Below are positions 18,069 to 26,764 of a DNA stretch of 64,000 nt, one piece after another. The position numbers and the translations under genes were made by a program. Each line of letters begins with the position of its first letter. Position 1 is the stretch's first letter. The DNA comes from Hymenobacter sp. YIM 151500-1 (GTDB lineage: Bacteria > Bacteroidota > Bacteroidia > Cytophagales > Hymenobacteraceae), in the NCBI RefSeq assembly GCF_025979885.1, contig NZ_CP110139.1, positions 496,001-560,000 on the forward strand. The letters are read 5' to 3'. Below the pieces are notes generated by a model. That model ran no database searches. It was not told where the DNA came from and was given only the letters and a program-made list of their open reading frames with translations.

Positions 18069-19946
18069 CTACTGCAGCAGCAGCTCGGCTGGCGGGCTTT
18101 TCCGGCCGTTGGGGGCTACGGTTACCGCGCGCACGAGGATGCGCCGGTTCAGGGGCACGGCAAAGGGCTTGGTGTACAGCTTGGTAGTTTCGTCGGGCAG
18201 TTGGCCATCCAGCGTGTACCGCAGCTGGGCGCCCGGCACCACGGAGCGCAGCGTAACCATTGCCGTACCGCCCTGCCTGACCACGCTGGCGCTGTCCAGG
18301 CCCAGGGGCTCCGGTACGCGGTAGTTGATGCGCTGCCGGTCGAGCCGGGGGAAGTGCTGGCTCATGCGCGGCACAAACCCCGCGTAGCTCTTGCGGGCCG
18401 CCGGCGTCCAGGCCACCTCCGAAACGGCCAGCAGGCGCGGAAACAGCATGTATTCCACCTTCTCGGGCGTCGTGATGTACTCGGTCCACAGGTTGGCCTG
18501 GGTACCCAAAATGTGCCGTTGCTGCTCGGGCGTCAGGTCTGGGGGCAGCGGGTTGTAGTTGTAGATTTTGTCGAGCGGCAGGTAGCAGCAGATCATCAGC
18601 GGCTCGTAGGGGCTGTGGGGCTGCGGGTTGTGGCCGAAATTGATGTAGAGGTGGGAGCTGGGCGACATCACCACGTCGTGGCCGCGGCGGGCGGCTTCGA
18701 TGCCCTGCTTCTCGCCGCGCCAGCTCATCACGGCGGCACTCGGGGCAATGCCGCCGTCCATAATTTCGTCCCAGCCAATCAGCTTTTTGCCTTTGCTCTG
18801 CAAAAATTTCTCTATCCGGCGGTTAAACCAGCCCTGCACTTTTTCCACGTCGTCGAAGCCTTCGCGCCTCATAATCTCCTGCACGGCGGCGCTTTCCTTC
18901 CAGCGGGTTTTGGGGGCTTCGTCGCCGCCGATGTGGATGTACGTCCCCGGAAACAGCTGGCTGACTTCGGTCAGGACATCCTCGAAAAAGCGGAACGTGG
19001 GCTCCGTGGGGCACACAATGTCCTCGTTGACGCCCCACATGGTCCAGGTTTCGTAGGTGCCCGGCCGGCACGCCAGCTCCGGGTAGGCGGCCAGCACCGC
19101 CACCGAGTGTCCCGGCATCTCAATTTCCGGCACGATGGTCACGTACCGTTTCCGGGCATACGCCACCACGTCCCGGATTTGCTCCTGGGTGTAAAACCCG
19201 CCGTGGGGCGTGCCGTCGTACCGGAACTCGGCCGGACTTTTCAGGAGCTGCTGGGCGCCCAGCAGGGTTTCCTTGCGAAACGCACTTACCTGCGTCAGCC
19301 GCGGGTACTTCTTGATTTCAATGCGCCAGCCCTGGTCGTCGGTGAGGTGCCAGTGGAAGGTGTTGAGCTTATAAGCGGCCAGAAAGTCGATGTACTTCTT
19401 GACGAACTCCACCGGGAAGAAGTGGCGGCTGACGTCGAGCATGGCGCCCCGCCACTGAAACGCCGGCCGGTCGTTGATGCGCACCTGCGGCACGGCGGTG
19501 CTGCCGGCCGCGGCCCGCGGCGGCAGCAGCTGCACCAAGGTCTGGGAGCCGTAGAACAACCCCGCCCCGCCCGCCGCCGCAATGCGGATGCCGGTCTGGT
19601 CGACCACCAGCTGGTAACCCTCGGGCGGGAGCGTGCCCGCCTGGGTTTCCAGCCGGATGTGCGCGGCGGTCCGGTCCGTGGTCAGGCGGGCGGTTTTGCC
19701 CAGCCCCGCCAGCAGGCTTTGCAGCAAACCTGCTACGTTGCGCTCATCCTGGCTTCTAGCGTAGATGCTGACGGTGGCGGGCAGGGCGTAGGTTGCCGCG
19801 TAGGCCTTCACTTCCAGGGGCAGCGGCACCAGCCCCAGCGTGCTGGCCGGTATTTCCTTGGTTTGAGCCAAGCTCGGCTGGCTGCCCAGCAGCGCCACTA
19901 CGAGCAGAGTGAACAAATTAAAAGCACGGTTGCGGGTGCCGGGCAT
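18069..19946 (-). CDS. GH20 beta-N-acetylhexosaminidase
   Basis: 625 residues with a signal peptide (MPGTRNRAFNLFTLLVVALL, cut near LAQ-TK). A Glyco_hydro_20b N-terminal domain (LVPLPLEVKAYAATYALPA) precedes the GH20 barrel, with FHWHLTDDQGWRIEIKKYP and the catalytic pair Asp342-Glu343 in HIGGDEAP. A C-terminal chitobiase-type segment (LRYTLDGQLPDETTKLYTKP) follows. GH20 enzymes release terminal GlcNAc or GalNAc by substrate-assisted catalysis, in which the Asp orients the acetamido group. No T9SS domain is present, so it is probably periplasmic or outer-membrane associated. It lies 252 bp downstream of susD on the same strand and may belong to the same unit. It fits a system handling glycans that contain N-acetylhexosamine. 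Confidence 0.93.
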   Translation of the reverse strand: MPGTRNRAFNLFTLLVVALLGSQPSLAQTKEIPASTLGLVPLPLEVKAYAATYALPATVSIYARSQDERNVAGLLQSLLAGLGKTARLTTDRTAAHIRLETQAGTLPPEGYQLVVDQTGIRIAAAGGAGLFYGSQTLVQLLPPRAAAGSTAVPQVRINDRPAFQWRGAMLDVSRHFFPVEFVKKYIDFLAAYKLNTFHWHLTDDQGWRIEIKKYPRLTQVSAFRKETLLGAQQLLKSPAEFRYDGTPHGGFYTQEQIRDVVAYARKRYVTIVPEIEMPGHSVAVLAAYPELACRPGTYETWTMWGVNEDIVCPTEPTFRFFEDVLTEVSQLFPGTYIHIGGDEAPKTRWKESAAVQEIMRREGFDDVEKVQGWFNRRIEKFLQSKGKKLIGWDEIMDGGIAPSAAVMSWRGEKQGIEAARRGHDVVMSPSSHLYINFGHNPQPHSPYEPLMICCYLPLDKIYNYNPLPPDLTPEQQRHILGTQANLWTEYITTPEKVEYMLFPRLLAVSEVAWTPAARKSYAGFVPRMSQHFPRLDRQRINYRVPEPLGLDSASVVRQGGTAMVTLRSVVPGAQLRYTLDGQLPDETTKLYTKPFAVPLNRRILVRAVTVAPNGRKSPPAELLLQ

Positions 19947-20127
19947 AGGCGCAAGAATTACGAGAAGAAGTTAAACACACGCCCGCCACCGGACTAGCAA
20001 GTAAGTTGGGAACGAGGGCTAGAAACCAGTTCCTTTCCTTGTCAACTGTCGCGCATCAAGCGAGTGTGGGCTGGAGGTGGTTGACAATCAATAGAACCTC
20101 AGCTAGAGCTATAAGCTAGAACTAGAG

Positions 20128-20153
20128 CCCCCTCTCCCTTTTCGGAGAGGGGG
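20128..20153. repeat. CCCCCTCTCC hairpin between susD and the GH20 gene
   Basis: CCCCCTCTCC (20128-20137) and GGAGAGGGGG (20144-20153) flank CTTTTC. There is no T-tail on the minus strand, so termination is uncertain. The sequence resembles short dispersed hairpins of Bacteroidota genomes. It could stabilise the susCD message end or attenuate read-through into the GH20 gene. Confidence 0.5.
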
Positions 20154-20198
20154 TGGGGGGTGAGGCAACTAAGGCTAAGAAACCTACACGTCCACGGG

Positions 20199-21791
20199 CT
20201 ACTTGTCCCACCATACCCGGCCGGTGAGGTTGTCGCCGCCGGGCACGGCGGCGCTGGCAGCCCGGAAGTTGTCGGGGTTGGTGGTGGTTTCGGAAGTGGG
20301 GTAGGGGAAGCGGCGCGGAATCTGGCCGTTGGTGGCATTGTTGGGGTACACCACGGGTGTGAGCTGCGGAAATCCGGTGCGGCGCCAGTTAGACCACGAC
20401 TCGTAAAAGTCGAGCATGGTATTGGTCAGCACCCAGTACTGCGAGTTGATTTGCCGCAGGCCGTCGGCTGGGCGGTAGGGGTTGGCTGCCAGGTAGGCCG
20501 CCGCCGCCGATTCGCTGATGGCCAGCGTGGGGTCGTACTGGCTCAGGTAGGTCATGGCGGCCGTTACGCCGGCGGTGTAGTGCTGGGCCGCGCTGCCGCC
20601 CACGCCCCAGCGCTGGGCCGCATCGGCCAGCAGCAGCTCCGACTCGGCGTAGGTGAGCACGAAGGTGGGGCCGTCGCGCTTAATCAGGCCGGGGCTGGGC
20701 GACGAATACGCCGGAAACATGGTGAAGCTGGGGTCGTTGCTGATGTCGGTGGCGGGGCGGCCGCTCAGGTCCTTGCCGTTGGGCATGCCCTTCTGCGCGG
20801 CCGGGTCCGACACGGCCGCGCCGTTTTGGGTTTTGCTGCTGGGCGTCAGGTAAAGCTGGGTCACGGCCACTTTGCCCAGGCGCGGGTCGTTGGTGGACTT
20901 GAGGTAGTCGATAAAGGTTTTCGACCACTTCACGTAGTAGTTTTCCTGGCCCCCGTCGCCGAGCAGGATTTGGCTGTTGCGGTTCTGGGTGGCGCGGGCC
21001 CCGGCTACGTCGTGCAGCAAAAACGCGTTGTCGGCATTGCTCTGCATGGTTTTGCCCTGCACCTTGGCTACGTACGTCTTGGCGCGGTCGGGGTCCACTT
21101 TGGTCAGGCGCATGGCCAGGCGCAGCAGCAAGGTATTGCCCAGGCGGCGCCACTTCTCCACGTCGCCGCGGTAGAAGGCGTCGCCGGAGGGCTTGTCGGC
21201 GGCGGGGTCCAGGGCGTTGGTGGCCTCTTCCACTTCCTTCAGCAAGTCGGCGTAAATGGCTTCCTGCTTGTCGTATTTCGGGGTGATGACGCCCGTGTAG
21301 TACCCCCGGCCGGCCTCGGAGTAGGGCACGTCGCCGTACAAGTCGGTGAGGCGCTGCATAATCAGGGCCCGCGTGAGGCGGCCCATCTGGTGCAGGTTTT
21401 TGTACTGGTCTTTGCCGCGGGTCAGCTCCACCATGTCCGTAATGGGCTTCACCTGCTCGGCGTAGGCTCCGGCCGTGGTAGTGCCCCAGTAGGCGGCCGT
21501 GTAGGCTTCGTTCAGCAGGTATTTGTCGCCGGCCCAGTAGCTTACCACCGTGGCAAAGCCCTGGGTGAGGGTGGAGGAGTAAATCAGGTTGGCCCGCCAG
21601 GTATCGTAGGCAAAGTCGGTGCTGCCGGTGTAGGCCAGCTGGGCGGTGGTCAGCAGGTAGTTGGGGTTGAAGTTGCCCTGGCCGTAGGTAGACGGATTGG
21701 TGTTGATTTCCTCGAAGTCGTCGGTGCAGCTGCCCGCCAGCAGCAGTGCCAGCAAGCCCAGGGCACGGGTGGAACGGGGTATGTTTTTCAT
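20199..21791 (-). CDS. SusD/RagB-family glycan-binding outer-membrane lipoprotein
   Basis: 530 residues. The lipoprotein signal MKNIPRSTRALGLLALLLAG ends at SC (Cys22). DDFEEINTNP follows, the usual start of SusD-like_2 proteins (also often annotated RagB/SusD). The protein is rich in helical, TPR-like segments (ALIMQRLTDLYGDVPYSEAG; GDVEKWRRLGNTLLLRLAMR; LTYAESELLLADAAQRWGV). SusD proteins sit on the extracellular face as a lid on the SusC transporter and bind the incoming ligand. It starts 35 bp after the susC stop codon, so the two are certainly an operon-like pair. Confidence 0.93.
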   Translation of the reverse strand: MKNIPRSTRALGLLALLLAGSCTDDFEEINTNPSTYGQGNFNPNYLLTTAQLAYTGSTDFAYDTWRANLIYSSTLTQGFATVVSYWAGDKYLLNEAYTAAYWGTTTAGAYAEQVKPITDMVELTRGKDQYKNLHQMGRLTRALIMQRLTDLYGDVPYSEAGRGYYTGVITPKYDKQEAIYADLLKEVEEATNALDPAADKPSGDAFYRGDVEKWRRLGNTLLLRLAMRLTKVDPDRAKTYVAKVQGKTMQSNADNAFLLHDVAGARATQNRNSQILLGDGGQENYYVKWSKTFIDYLKSTNDPRLGKVAVTQLYLTPSSKTQNGAAVSDPAAQKGMPNGKDLSGRPATDISNDPSFTMFPAYSSPSPGLIKRDGPTFVLTYAESELLLADAAQRWGVGGSAAQHYTAGVTAAMTYLSQYDPTLAISESAAAAYLAANPYRPADGLRQINSQYWVLTNTMLDFYESWSNWRRTGFPQLTPVVYPNNATNGQIPRRFPYPTSETTTNPDNFRAASAAVPGGDNLTGRVWWDK

Positions 21792-21826
21792 GGAGAGTGC
21801 GGGATAAGTACGGGTCAGGAAAACAG

Positions 21827-24800
21827 CTAGAATTTGGCGTTCAGGTTCACCCCGAAGGTTCTCACCGGCGGCACGCCACCCAGTTCCAGGCCCTGCGCAA
21901 AGGCGTTGTAGCTGCCTTCCGGGTCGATGTTGTCGGTCTTCCGATGCAGGAAAAACAGGTTCCGGGACACCAGGCTGATGGTCACCTGCTTGATTTTGTC
22001 GTTGAGCAGAGCGGCCGGGAAGGCGTAGCCCAGGGTCAGCTGCCGGAGCTTGATGAAGCTGGCGTCCTGCACAAAGTCCCGGGACACGTTGTTGGCCAGG
22101 GTGCTGTAGTAGGTGGCCGCATCCAGGTTATCGGCCCCGAACGTGCCTTCCCGGTTCACCAGCGTGTTTTTATGCAGGCCGAAGATAGTGCCGTAGTAGT
22201 CGGTGGCCGAGAAAATCTTGCCCCCAAACTTGCCGTCAATCAGCACGCCCAGGTTAAAGCCTTTGTAGGTGAAGTCGTTGCTCCAGCCGCCAATCCAGGG
22301 GTGAAACGCCGTGCCGAAAGTCGTCAGCTCGCCTCGGGCCGGCACGCCGTTGGGCGTCAGGGCCACGGTGCCGTCGGGGTTGTACTTGTAGTCGTAGGCC
22401 ATAATCTGCCCGAACGGCTTGCCCACCACCTGTCCCACGAAGCCCACGCCCGAGCGGGAAGTAGCGTACACCGACTGGGTTTGGCCCGCCGCCAACGACA
22501 GCACCGTGTTCTGGTTGTAGGTGGCGTTAAAGGAAGAAGTCCAGGTGAAGGCGGTGGTTTTCACCGGCAAAAACGTCAGCAGCGTCTCCACGCCCTTGTT
22601 TTCCATGGCTCCCGAGTTCAGCACCGCGCCCTGGTAGCCCGAGCTGATGGAAGCCGGAGCGAAGACAATTTCCCGCACCGACTTCTTGCGGTAGTAGGTC
22701 AGGTCCAGCCGGATGCGGTTCTGCGCAAAGCCCAGCTCGGTGCCCACCTCCAGCTCCCGGGCCTCCGAGGGCACAAGGGCCGTGTTCGGGATATTGACGT
22801 TGTCGGGGCTGATGAGGCCCAGCGGCTGCCCCAGCAGCGTGAAGGGCTGGAGCGTGTAGTTGAGCTGGGTCTGGAACGGGTTGGTGGCCTGGCCCACCTC
22901 GGAGTAGCCCGCCCGGATTTTGCCGAAGGTCAGCACCTCCGGCTTCCACAGTTCCGAAAACACAAACGAGCCGCTCACCGAAGGGTAGAACTTGCCCAGC
23001 TCGTTGTCTTTGCCGGGTGTAGCCAGCGTCGAAAACCAGTCGCGCCGCCCCGTAACGGTCAGAAACAGAAACTCTTTGTACGAGAAATCAATGGAGCCGT
23101 AGGCCGATTGGGTTTCCTGGTCGCTGAAGAAAAACTGCGTGGACTTGTTGCGGGCGTTGGTGATGTTGTTAACGCCAAACACGGCGAAATCGGAGCCCAC
23201 GTTCTGAAAGGTTTCCGACGTGGTGCGGCGGTAGCTCACCCCCAGGTTCGGCGACACGGTGAAGGCCGTGCCCACCTGAAACATGTGGCCCGCCAGCCCG
23301 TCCGCGTTAATGTCGCTGTAGCGGGTGGTTAGCTCGGTTATCCGGCCGTTGGCCAGGTAGGCCGTGCCCGACGGCGTGACGCTGGTGTACCGGTCGGTGT
23401 AGGAGTCGCGCCCGGCCCTGGCTTGCAGGAAAAGCCCGTTATCGAGCGTGTAGCGGGCCGTGGCCGAGGACAGTAGCCGCTCCCGGTCGGTGTCGTTGAC
23501 GAAGCGGGTAGCGGCGAAATACGGGTTGGTGTTGTACGGATTGCCGGTGTTATATTGCAGCTCCGAGCCGTCGGCATTCACCGCTGGCTTCAGCGTGCGC
23601 ACATCCAGGCTGGTCGGCAAAAACATGACGTTGAAGTTGGCGTTGCCGGCGCCATCGGCCAGAATTGCCCGGTTCTTGGCCTGCTCCAGAATGTAGTTAG
23701 CGCGGGCGTCAATGGTCAGCCGCTTGATAGCCGTGAAGGCCCCGGCCAGGTTAAACGTCTGCCGGTTCAGCTTGGAGTTCGGCACCACCGAGTGGTTGCT
23801 CAGGTTGCTGGCCGACAAGCGCACCGAGCCGGCGTCAAAGCCTTTGTTGAAGGCCAGGGTGTTGGTCCAGCTGTTACCGGTGCGGTAGAAGTTTTCCAGG
23901 TTGTCGCGCTGGGCCACGTAGGGCCGCGCCACGCCGTCGAACTGCACGACGTTGGAGCCGTCGAGCCGGCCGCCCCAGCTGGAGTTGCCCACCTGCGCCG
24001 CGCCCTCGGCCGTGGTGGGCTTGGCGTTGTTGGCCCCCTGCCCGTACTGGTCCTGCCAGTCGGTGAGGTCAATGATTCGTTCGGCTACGTAGTTGGAATT
24101 GAACTCGATGCCGCTGGCGCCTTTAGCGCTTTTAGTGGTAATAAGAATCACCCCGGCCTTAGCCCGGTAGCCATACAGGGCCGAAGCCGCCGCGCCCTTC
24201 AGCACCGAAATGGTTTCGATGTCGTCGGGGTTGATGTTGGAAATGGCGTCGCCCCGGTCGGGGGAGTTGTCGTACTGCCCGCCGGTGTTGGCGTTGCTGG
24301 GCTGGCTTTCCACCGGAATGCCGTTGATGACGTACAGGGGCTGGTTGGACTGGTTGAGGCTGGACACGCCCCGAATCAGCACGTTGGCCGAGGAGCCCGG
24401 CCCGCCCGATGTCGAGCTTACGTTGAGCCCGGCCACCTTGCCCACTAGCGAGTTGGCCACGTTGTTTTCGCGGGCCTGGGTCAGCGTCTCGCCCCGCACT
24501 TCGGCCACGGAGTAGCCCAGGGCTTTCCGCTCCCGCTCCACGCCCAGGGCCGTTACCACCACGTCGCCCAGGGTCTGCGAGGTTTCGCTCAGCGACACAT
24601 CAACCACGGATTGCGTGCCCAGCTCGACGGTTTTGGGGGCGAAGCCAATCGACGAGAAGACCAGGAAAACGGCCTCGGGCGTTGTAATGGGAAGGGAGTA
24701 CCGGCCATCGGCGCCGGTACTGGTGCCCTGGGTGCTGCCTTTCACCAGCACCGTCACGCCGGGCAGCGGCGTGTTGTTGGAGTCGGTTACCCGGCCGGTT

Positions 24801-24880
24801 ACGGTGCGGGTTTGGGCCTGGGTCAGGCCCTGGGTACCCAGCAAAAGCGCCAGGGTAGCATACGTACAGGTTGTTTTCAT
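21827..24880 (-). CDS. SusC/RagA-family TonB-dependent outer-membrane transporter
   Basis: The start chosen is ATG at 24880 (MKTTCTYATLALLLGTQGL, then AQTRTVTGRV), not the ATG 27 bases upstream, because the signal peptide then begins cleanly. It has 1017 residues. A carboxypeptidase-regulatory-like domain (VTGRVTDSNNTPLPGVTV) at about 25-112 is followed by the plug (YSVAEVRGETLTQA ... VLIRGVSSLNQSNQPLYVING) and a 22-strand-type barrel ending FGVNLNAKF. SusC proteins import oligosaccharides or peptides using TonB energy, working with the SusD lid. No ECF sigma/anti-sigma pair or hybrid two-component regulator lies next to it. Its promoter seems to lie about 430 bp upstream. Confidence 0.95.
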   Translation of the reverse strand: MKTTCTYATLALLLGTQGLTQAQTRTVTGRVTDSNNTPLPGVTVLVKGSTQGTSTGADGRYSLPITTPEAVFLVFSSIGFAPKTVELGTQSVVDVSLSETSQTLGDVVVTALGVERERKALGYSVAEVRGETLTQARENNVANSLVGKVAGLNVSSTSGGPGSSANVLIRGVSSLNQSNQPLYVINGIPVESQPSNANTGGQYDNSPDRGDAISNINPDDIETISVLKGAAASALYGYRAKAGVILITTKSAKGASGIEFNSNYVAERIIDLTDWQDQYGQGANNAKPTTAEGAAQVGNSSWGGRLDGSNVVQFDGVARPYVAQRDNLENFYRTGNSWTNTLAFNKGFDAGSVRLSASNLSNHSVVPNSKLNRQTFNLAGAFTAIKRLTIDARANYILEQAKNRAILADGAGNANFNVMFLPTSLDVRTLKPAVNADGSELQYNTGNPYNTNPYFAATRFVNDTDRERLLSSATARYTLDNGLFLQARAGRDSYTDRYTSVTPSGTAYLANGRITELTTRYSDINADGLAGHMFQVGTAFTVSPNLGVSYRRTTSETFQNVGSDFAVFGVNNITNARNKSTQFFFSDQETQSAYGSIDFSYKEFLFLTVTGRRDWFSTLATPGKDNELGKFYPSVSGSFVFSELWKPEVLTFGKIRAGYSEVGQATNPFQTQLNYTLQPFTLLGQPLGLISPDNVNIPNTALVPSEARELEVGTELGFAQNRIRLDLTYYRKKSVREIVFAPASISSGYQGAVLNSGAMENKGVETLLTFLPVKTTAFTWTSSFNATYNQNTVLSLAAGQTQSVYATSRSGVGFVGQVVGKPFGQIMAYDYKYNPDGTVALTPNGVPARGELTTFGTAFHPWIGGWSNDFTYKGFNLGVLIDGKFGGKIFSATDYYGTIFGLHKNTLVNREGTFGADNLDAATYYSTLANNVSRDFVQDASFIKLRQLTLGYAFPAALLNDKIKQVTISLVSRNLFFLHRKTDNIDPEGSYNAFAQGLELGGVPPVRTFGVNLNAKF

Positions 24881-25307
24881 ACGCGTTGTGGGTGTAGAGC
24901 GTAGCATAGCCGAGGCTGAGCTGCCGGCACCGGCAGGTCCCTGTTCCTGGCTGAAGTTGTGGGCAACGGAACTCGTCGGGCCACCCGCCCGGAATGCGCC
25001 GGGCGTAAGCCGGGGCCGGCTTCAGCAGCCAGCCAAAATGGGTTGGTAGCACCAGAGGGCGAAACAAGCCGCCAGGTCAGGGACCCGCAAGCGGATATGC
25101 CGGGTTCATGGAAGGAAAATTGGGGTGGGAAAGCAGGCAAAGCCAGCTGCCGGAAAAGCAACGGCAAAAGCAAGGAGCGGAAAAACGACTGCCATTCCGG
25201 AAGCCGCGCGCAGCACACTATACAACCAGCAATTCGCTAACCCGGAAACAGCAACAGCCTGGTAAAAACCAGGGTTTTCCAAGAAAGCAGCAGGGGTGGG
25301 AGGCAAC
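24881..25307 (-). other. Long leader region of the susC gene
   Basis: About 430 bases separate the predicted promoter from the susC start. No domain-bearing gene and no riboswitch class that I recognise is present. The GC content is high near the gene and lower toward the promoter. The length leaves room for post-transcriptional control, but nothing specific was seen. Confidence 0.45.
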
Positions 25308-25339
25308 CAAATATATTGGTCCGGTGCGCTAACATACAA
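25308..25339 (-). promoter_or_regulatory. Bacteroidota-type promoter for susCD
   Basis: On the minus strand TTG (25339-25337) is followed after 21 bases by TATATTTG (25315-25308), matching the -33/-7 consensus TTG...TAnnTTTG. The -7 box overlaps an imperfect palindrome ACCAA-ATATA-TTGGT, like the operators proposed at 6700 and 12021. Confidence 0.55.
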
Positions 25340-26146
25340 GCTTAGCGGCTGACTTACAGCTCTCAGAAGCGACACTGCCACCTTGCTTATCTTCGGTGCT
25401 ATACGCTTACCGCACACCAATCCATTGCCTTTTGGCGGGCAGGCGCATCAACAGCCAGCTTAGCTTTAGTAAGGGAATCGGATAACAGACAATCGAAAAA
25501 ATGATACTGCGCTAAAAATTATTTTCCAGCCGTGCCATGAATTTCAACTGGCAGGATTGCGCCCGGTTTATAGCGTAGTTTCGCCGGAGGGTAACGGCCA
25601 TCGGGTTTGTGTTTACAGCTAGTATATGACTAGTGTGGAAACGCACTAGTTGGAGCTTTCCCGTTGCACAACGTCGCCTAAACAACCGTACCCAGCAGCG
25701 CAGCCGACGAAGCCACAGCTCGTGCAGCTCTGCGCCCGTCTTAAGCCGCTATCTGAACCAAACTACATAAGGGCGTTGCTTCGTCGGCCATATTTCGGAC
25801 TCGGCAACCCGTAGCCGCCCATGGTGCCACTTCTACAGGAAACGGTTGGCGGTAGCTAACCAGTTGGTAGCACACTGTAGCGACAAGACTCTTGGCTGCG
25901 CCTTCCTGCGGAGCATGTTTTTACAATGGCCAGACCAGACACTGCAACAGCCACTGCTAACCGCTTCTGAGGCTATGCGTTACTGCCGCCTGACCAGCGG
26001 CAAGGGCAACCAACGTAGCTTAATCGTATAACTCAGGCAGTTCTATAGGATAATAACGGAGCTACGGCTCAGCTACAGGCTGTAAATCAGTATTTAATAG
26101 GAAGTTTCTACGTATATCTCCTGGCTGAGGGTGGCGTAGAAGAACC
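25340..26146. other. Gene-poor region between susC and the BLUF gene
   Basis: No convincing coding region was seen. One hairpin, ACTAGTG (25629-25635) and CACTAGT (25644-25650) around TGGAAACG, stands out without a T-run. The region holds the divergent promoter(s), but no exact promoter match for the BLUF gene was found. Confidence 0.5.
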
Positions 26147-26731
26147 ATGCAACAACCCACCTTCACCACGCCTGAGCAGCGCCGCCGCGCCGTAGCGTGG
26201 GCCGTAGCCCTGACTACCGGTACCCCATTGGCCCCTCAGCGCTACGAGCGTCACTTGCTGGCGCTTTATCAGGAAGGCACCCTCACGATTGAAGAAGTAG
26301 TAGATTTACTAAACCTGAGTGTCTTCCAGGTGCTCTACCATAGCCGCGCCGTCGGCCCGGCTAGCATAGCCCAGCTGGAGGCACTACTCGAATGGTCGCG
26401 GGGCTTCAACGCAGAGCATCAGATTACCGGGCTGCTACTCTACAGCGAAGGCCGCTACGTACAGGCGCTGGAAGGGGCAGAGGTCGATGTGCGGGCCCTG
26501 TTCGGCCGCATCCAGCGCGACACCCGCCACGAGCAAGTGGTTACAATCTACGAAGGGCCGGGGCCGCAGCGGCGCTTTGCCGACTGGCGTATGGGCTTCG
26601 GGCAGGTGGCGGCCCCAGCCGTAGACCAGGTGCTTGGTGCACTTCAGGCATCGGAGCCAGGGCCGGTGCTGGCCGTAGAGGACCCTCACTTGCAGTCCCT
26701 GGTCGAGGCCTTTGGCTACCCGCTCTCATAA
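26147..26731 (+). CDS. BLUF-domain blue-light photoreceptor with N-terminal helical extension
   Basis: 194 residues. The BLUF domain (FAD-binding blue-light sensor) covers about 59-155. Key residues are all present: Tyr64 (VLYHSR), Asn88 (FNAEHQITG), Gln106 (RYVQALEG), Trp147 and Met149 (DWRMGF), and the RIQRDTRH motif. A 58-residue N-terminal extension (RRRAVAWAVALTTGTPLAP ... EEVVDLLNLS) is not part of BLUF and looks helical, perhaps a small DNA- or partner-binding module. There is no output domain such as EAL or a cyclase, so it must act by protein contact. It converges with the histidine kinase gene, with only 33 bp between their stop codons. Confidence 0.88.
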   Translation: MQQPTFTTPEQRRRAVAWAVALTTGTPLAPQRYERHLLALYQEGTLTIEEVVDLLNLSVFQVLYHSRAVGPASIAQLEALLEWSRGFNAEHQITGLLLYSEGRYVQALEGAEVDVRALFGRIQRDTRHEQVVTIYEGPGPQRRFADWRMGFGQVAAPAVDQVLGALQASEPGPVLAVEDPHLQSLVEAFGYPLS

Positions 26732-26764
26732 AGGAGGCTTTCCACCCTGCGGTGCCCGGATTTG

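Noticed and set aside
18201-23332. Plus-strand open frames over GH20, susD and susC
   Set aside because: They lie fully antisense to well-supported genes and have composition typical of shadow frames.
25846-26031. Short frame upstream of the BLUF gene
   Set aside because: 61 codons with no recognisable feature or clear ribosome site; likely part of the promoter region.
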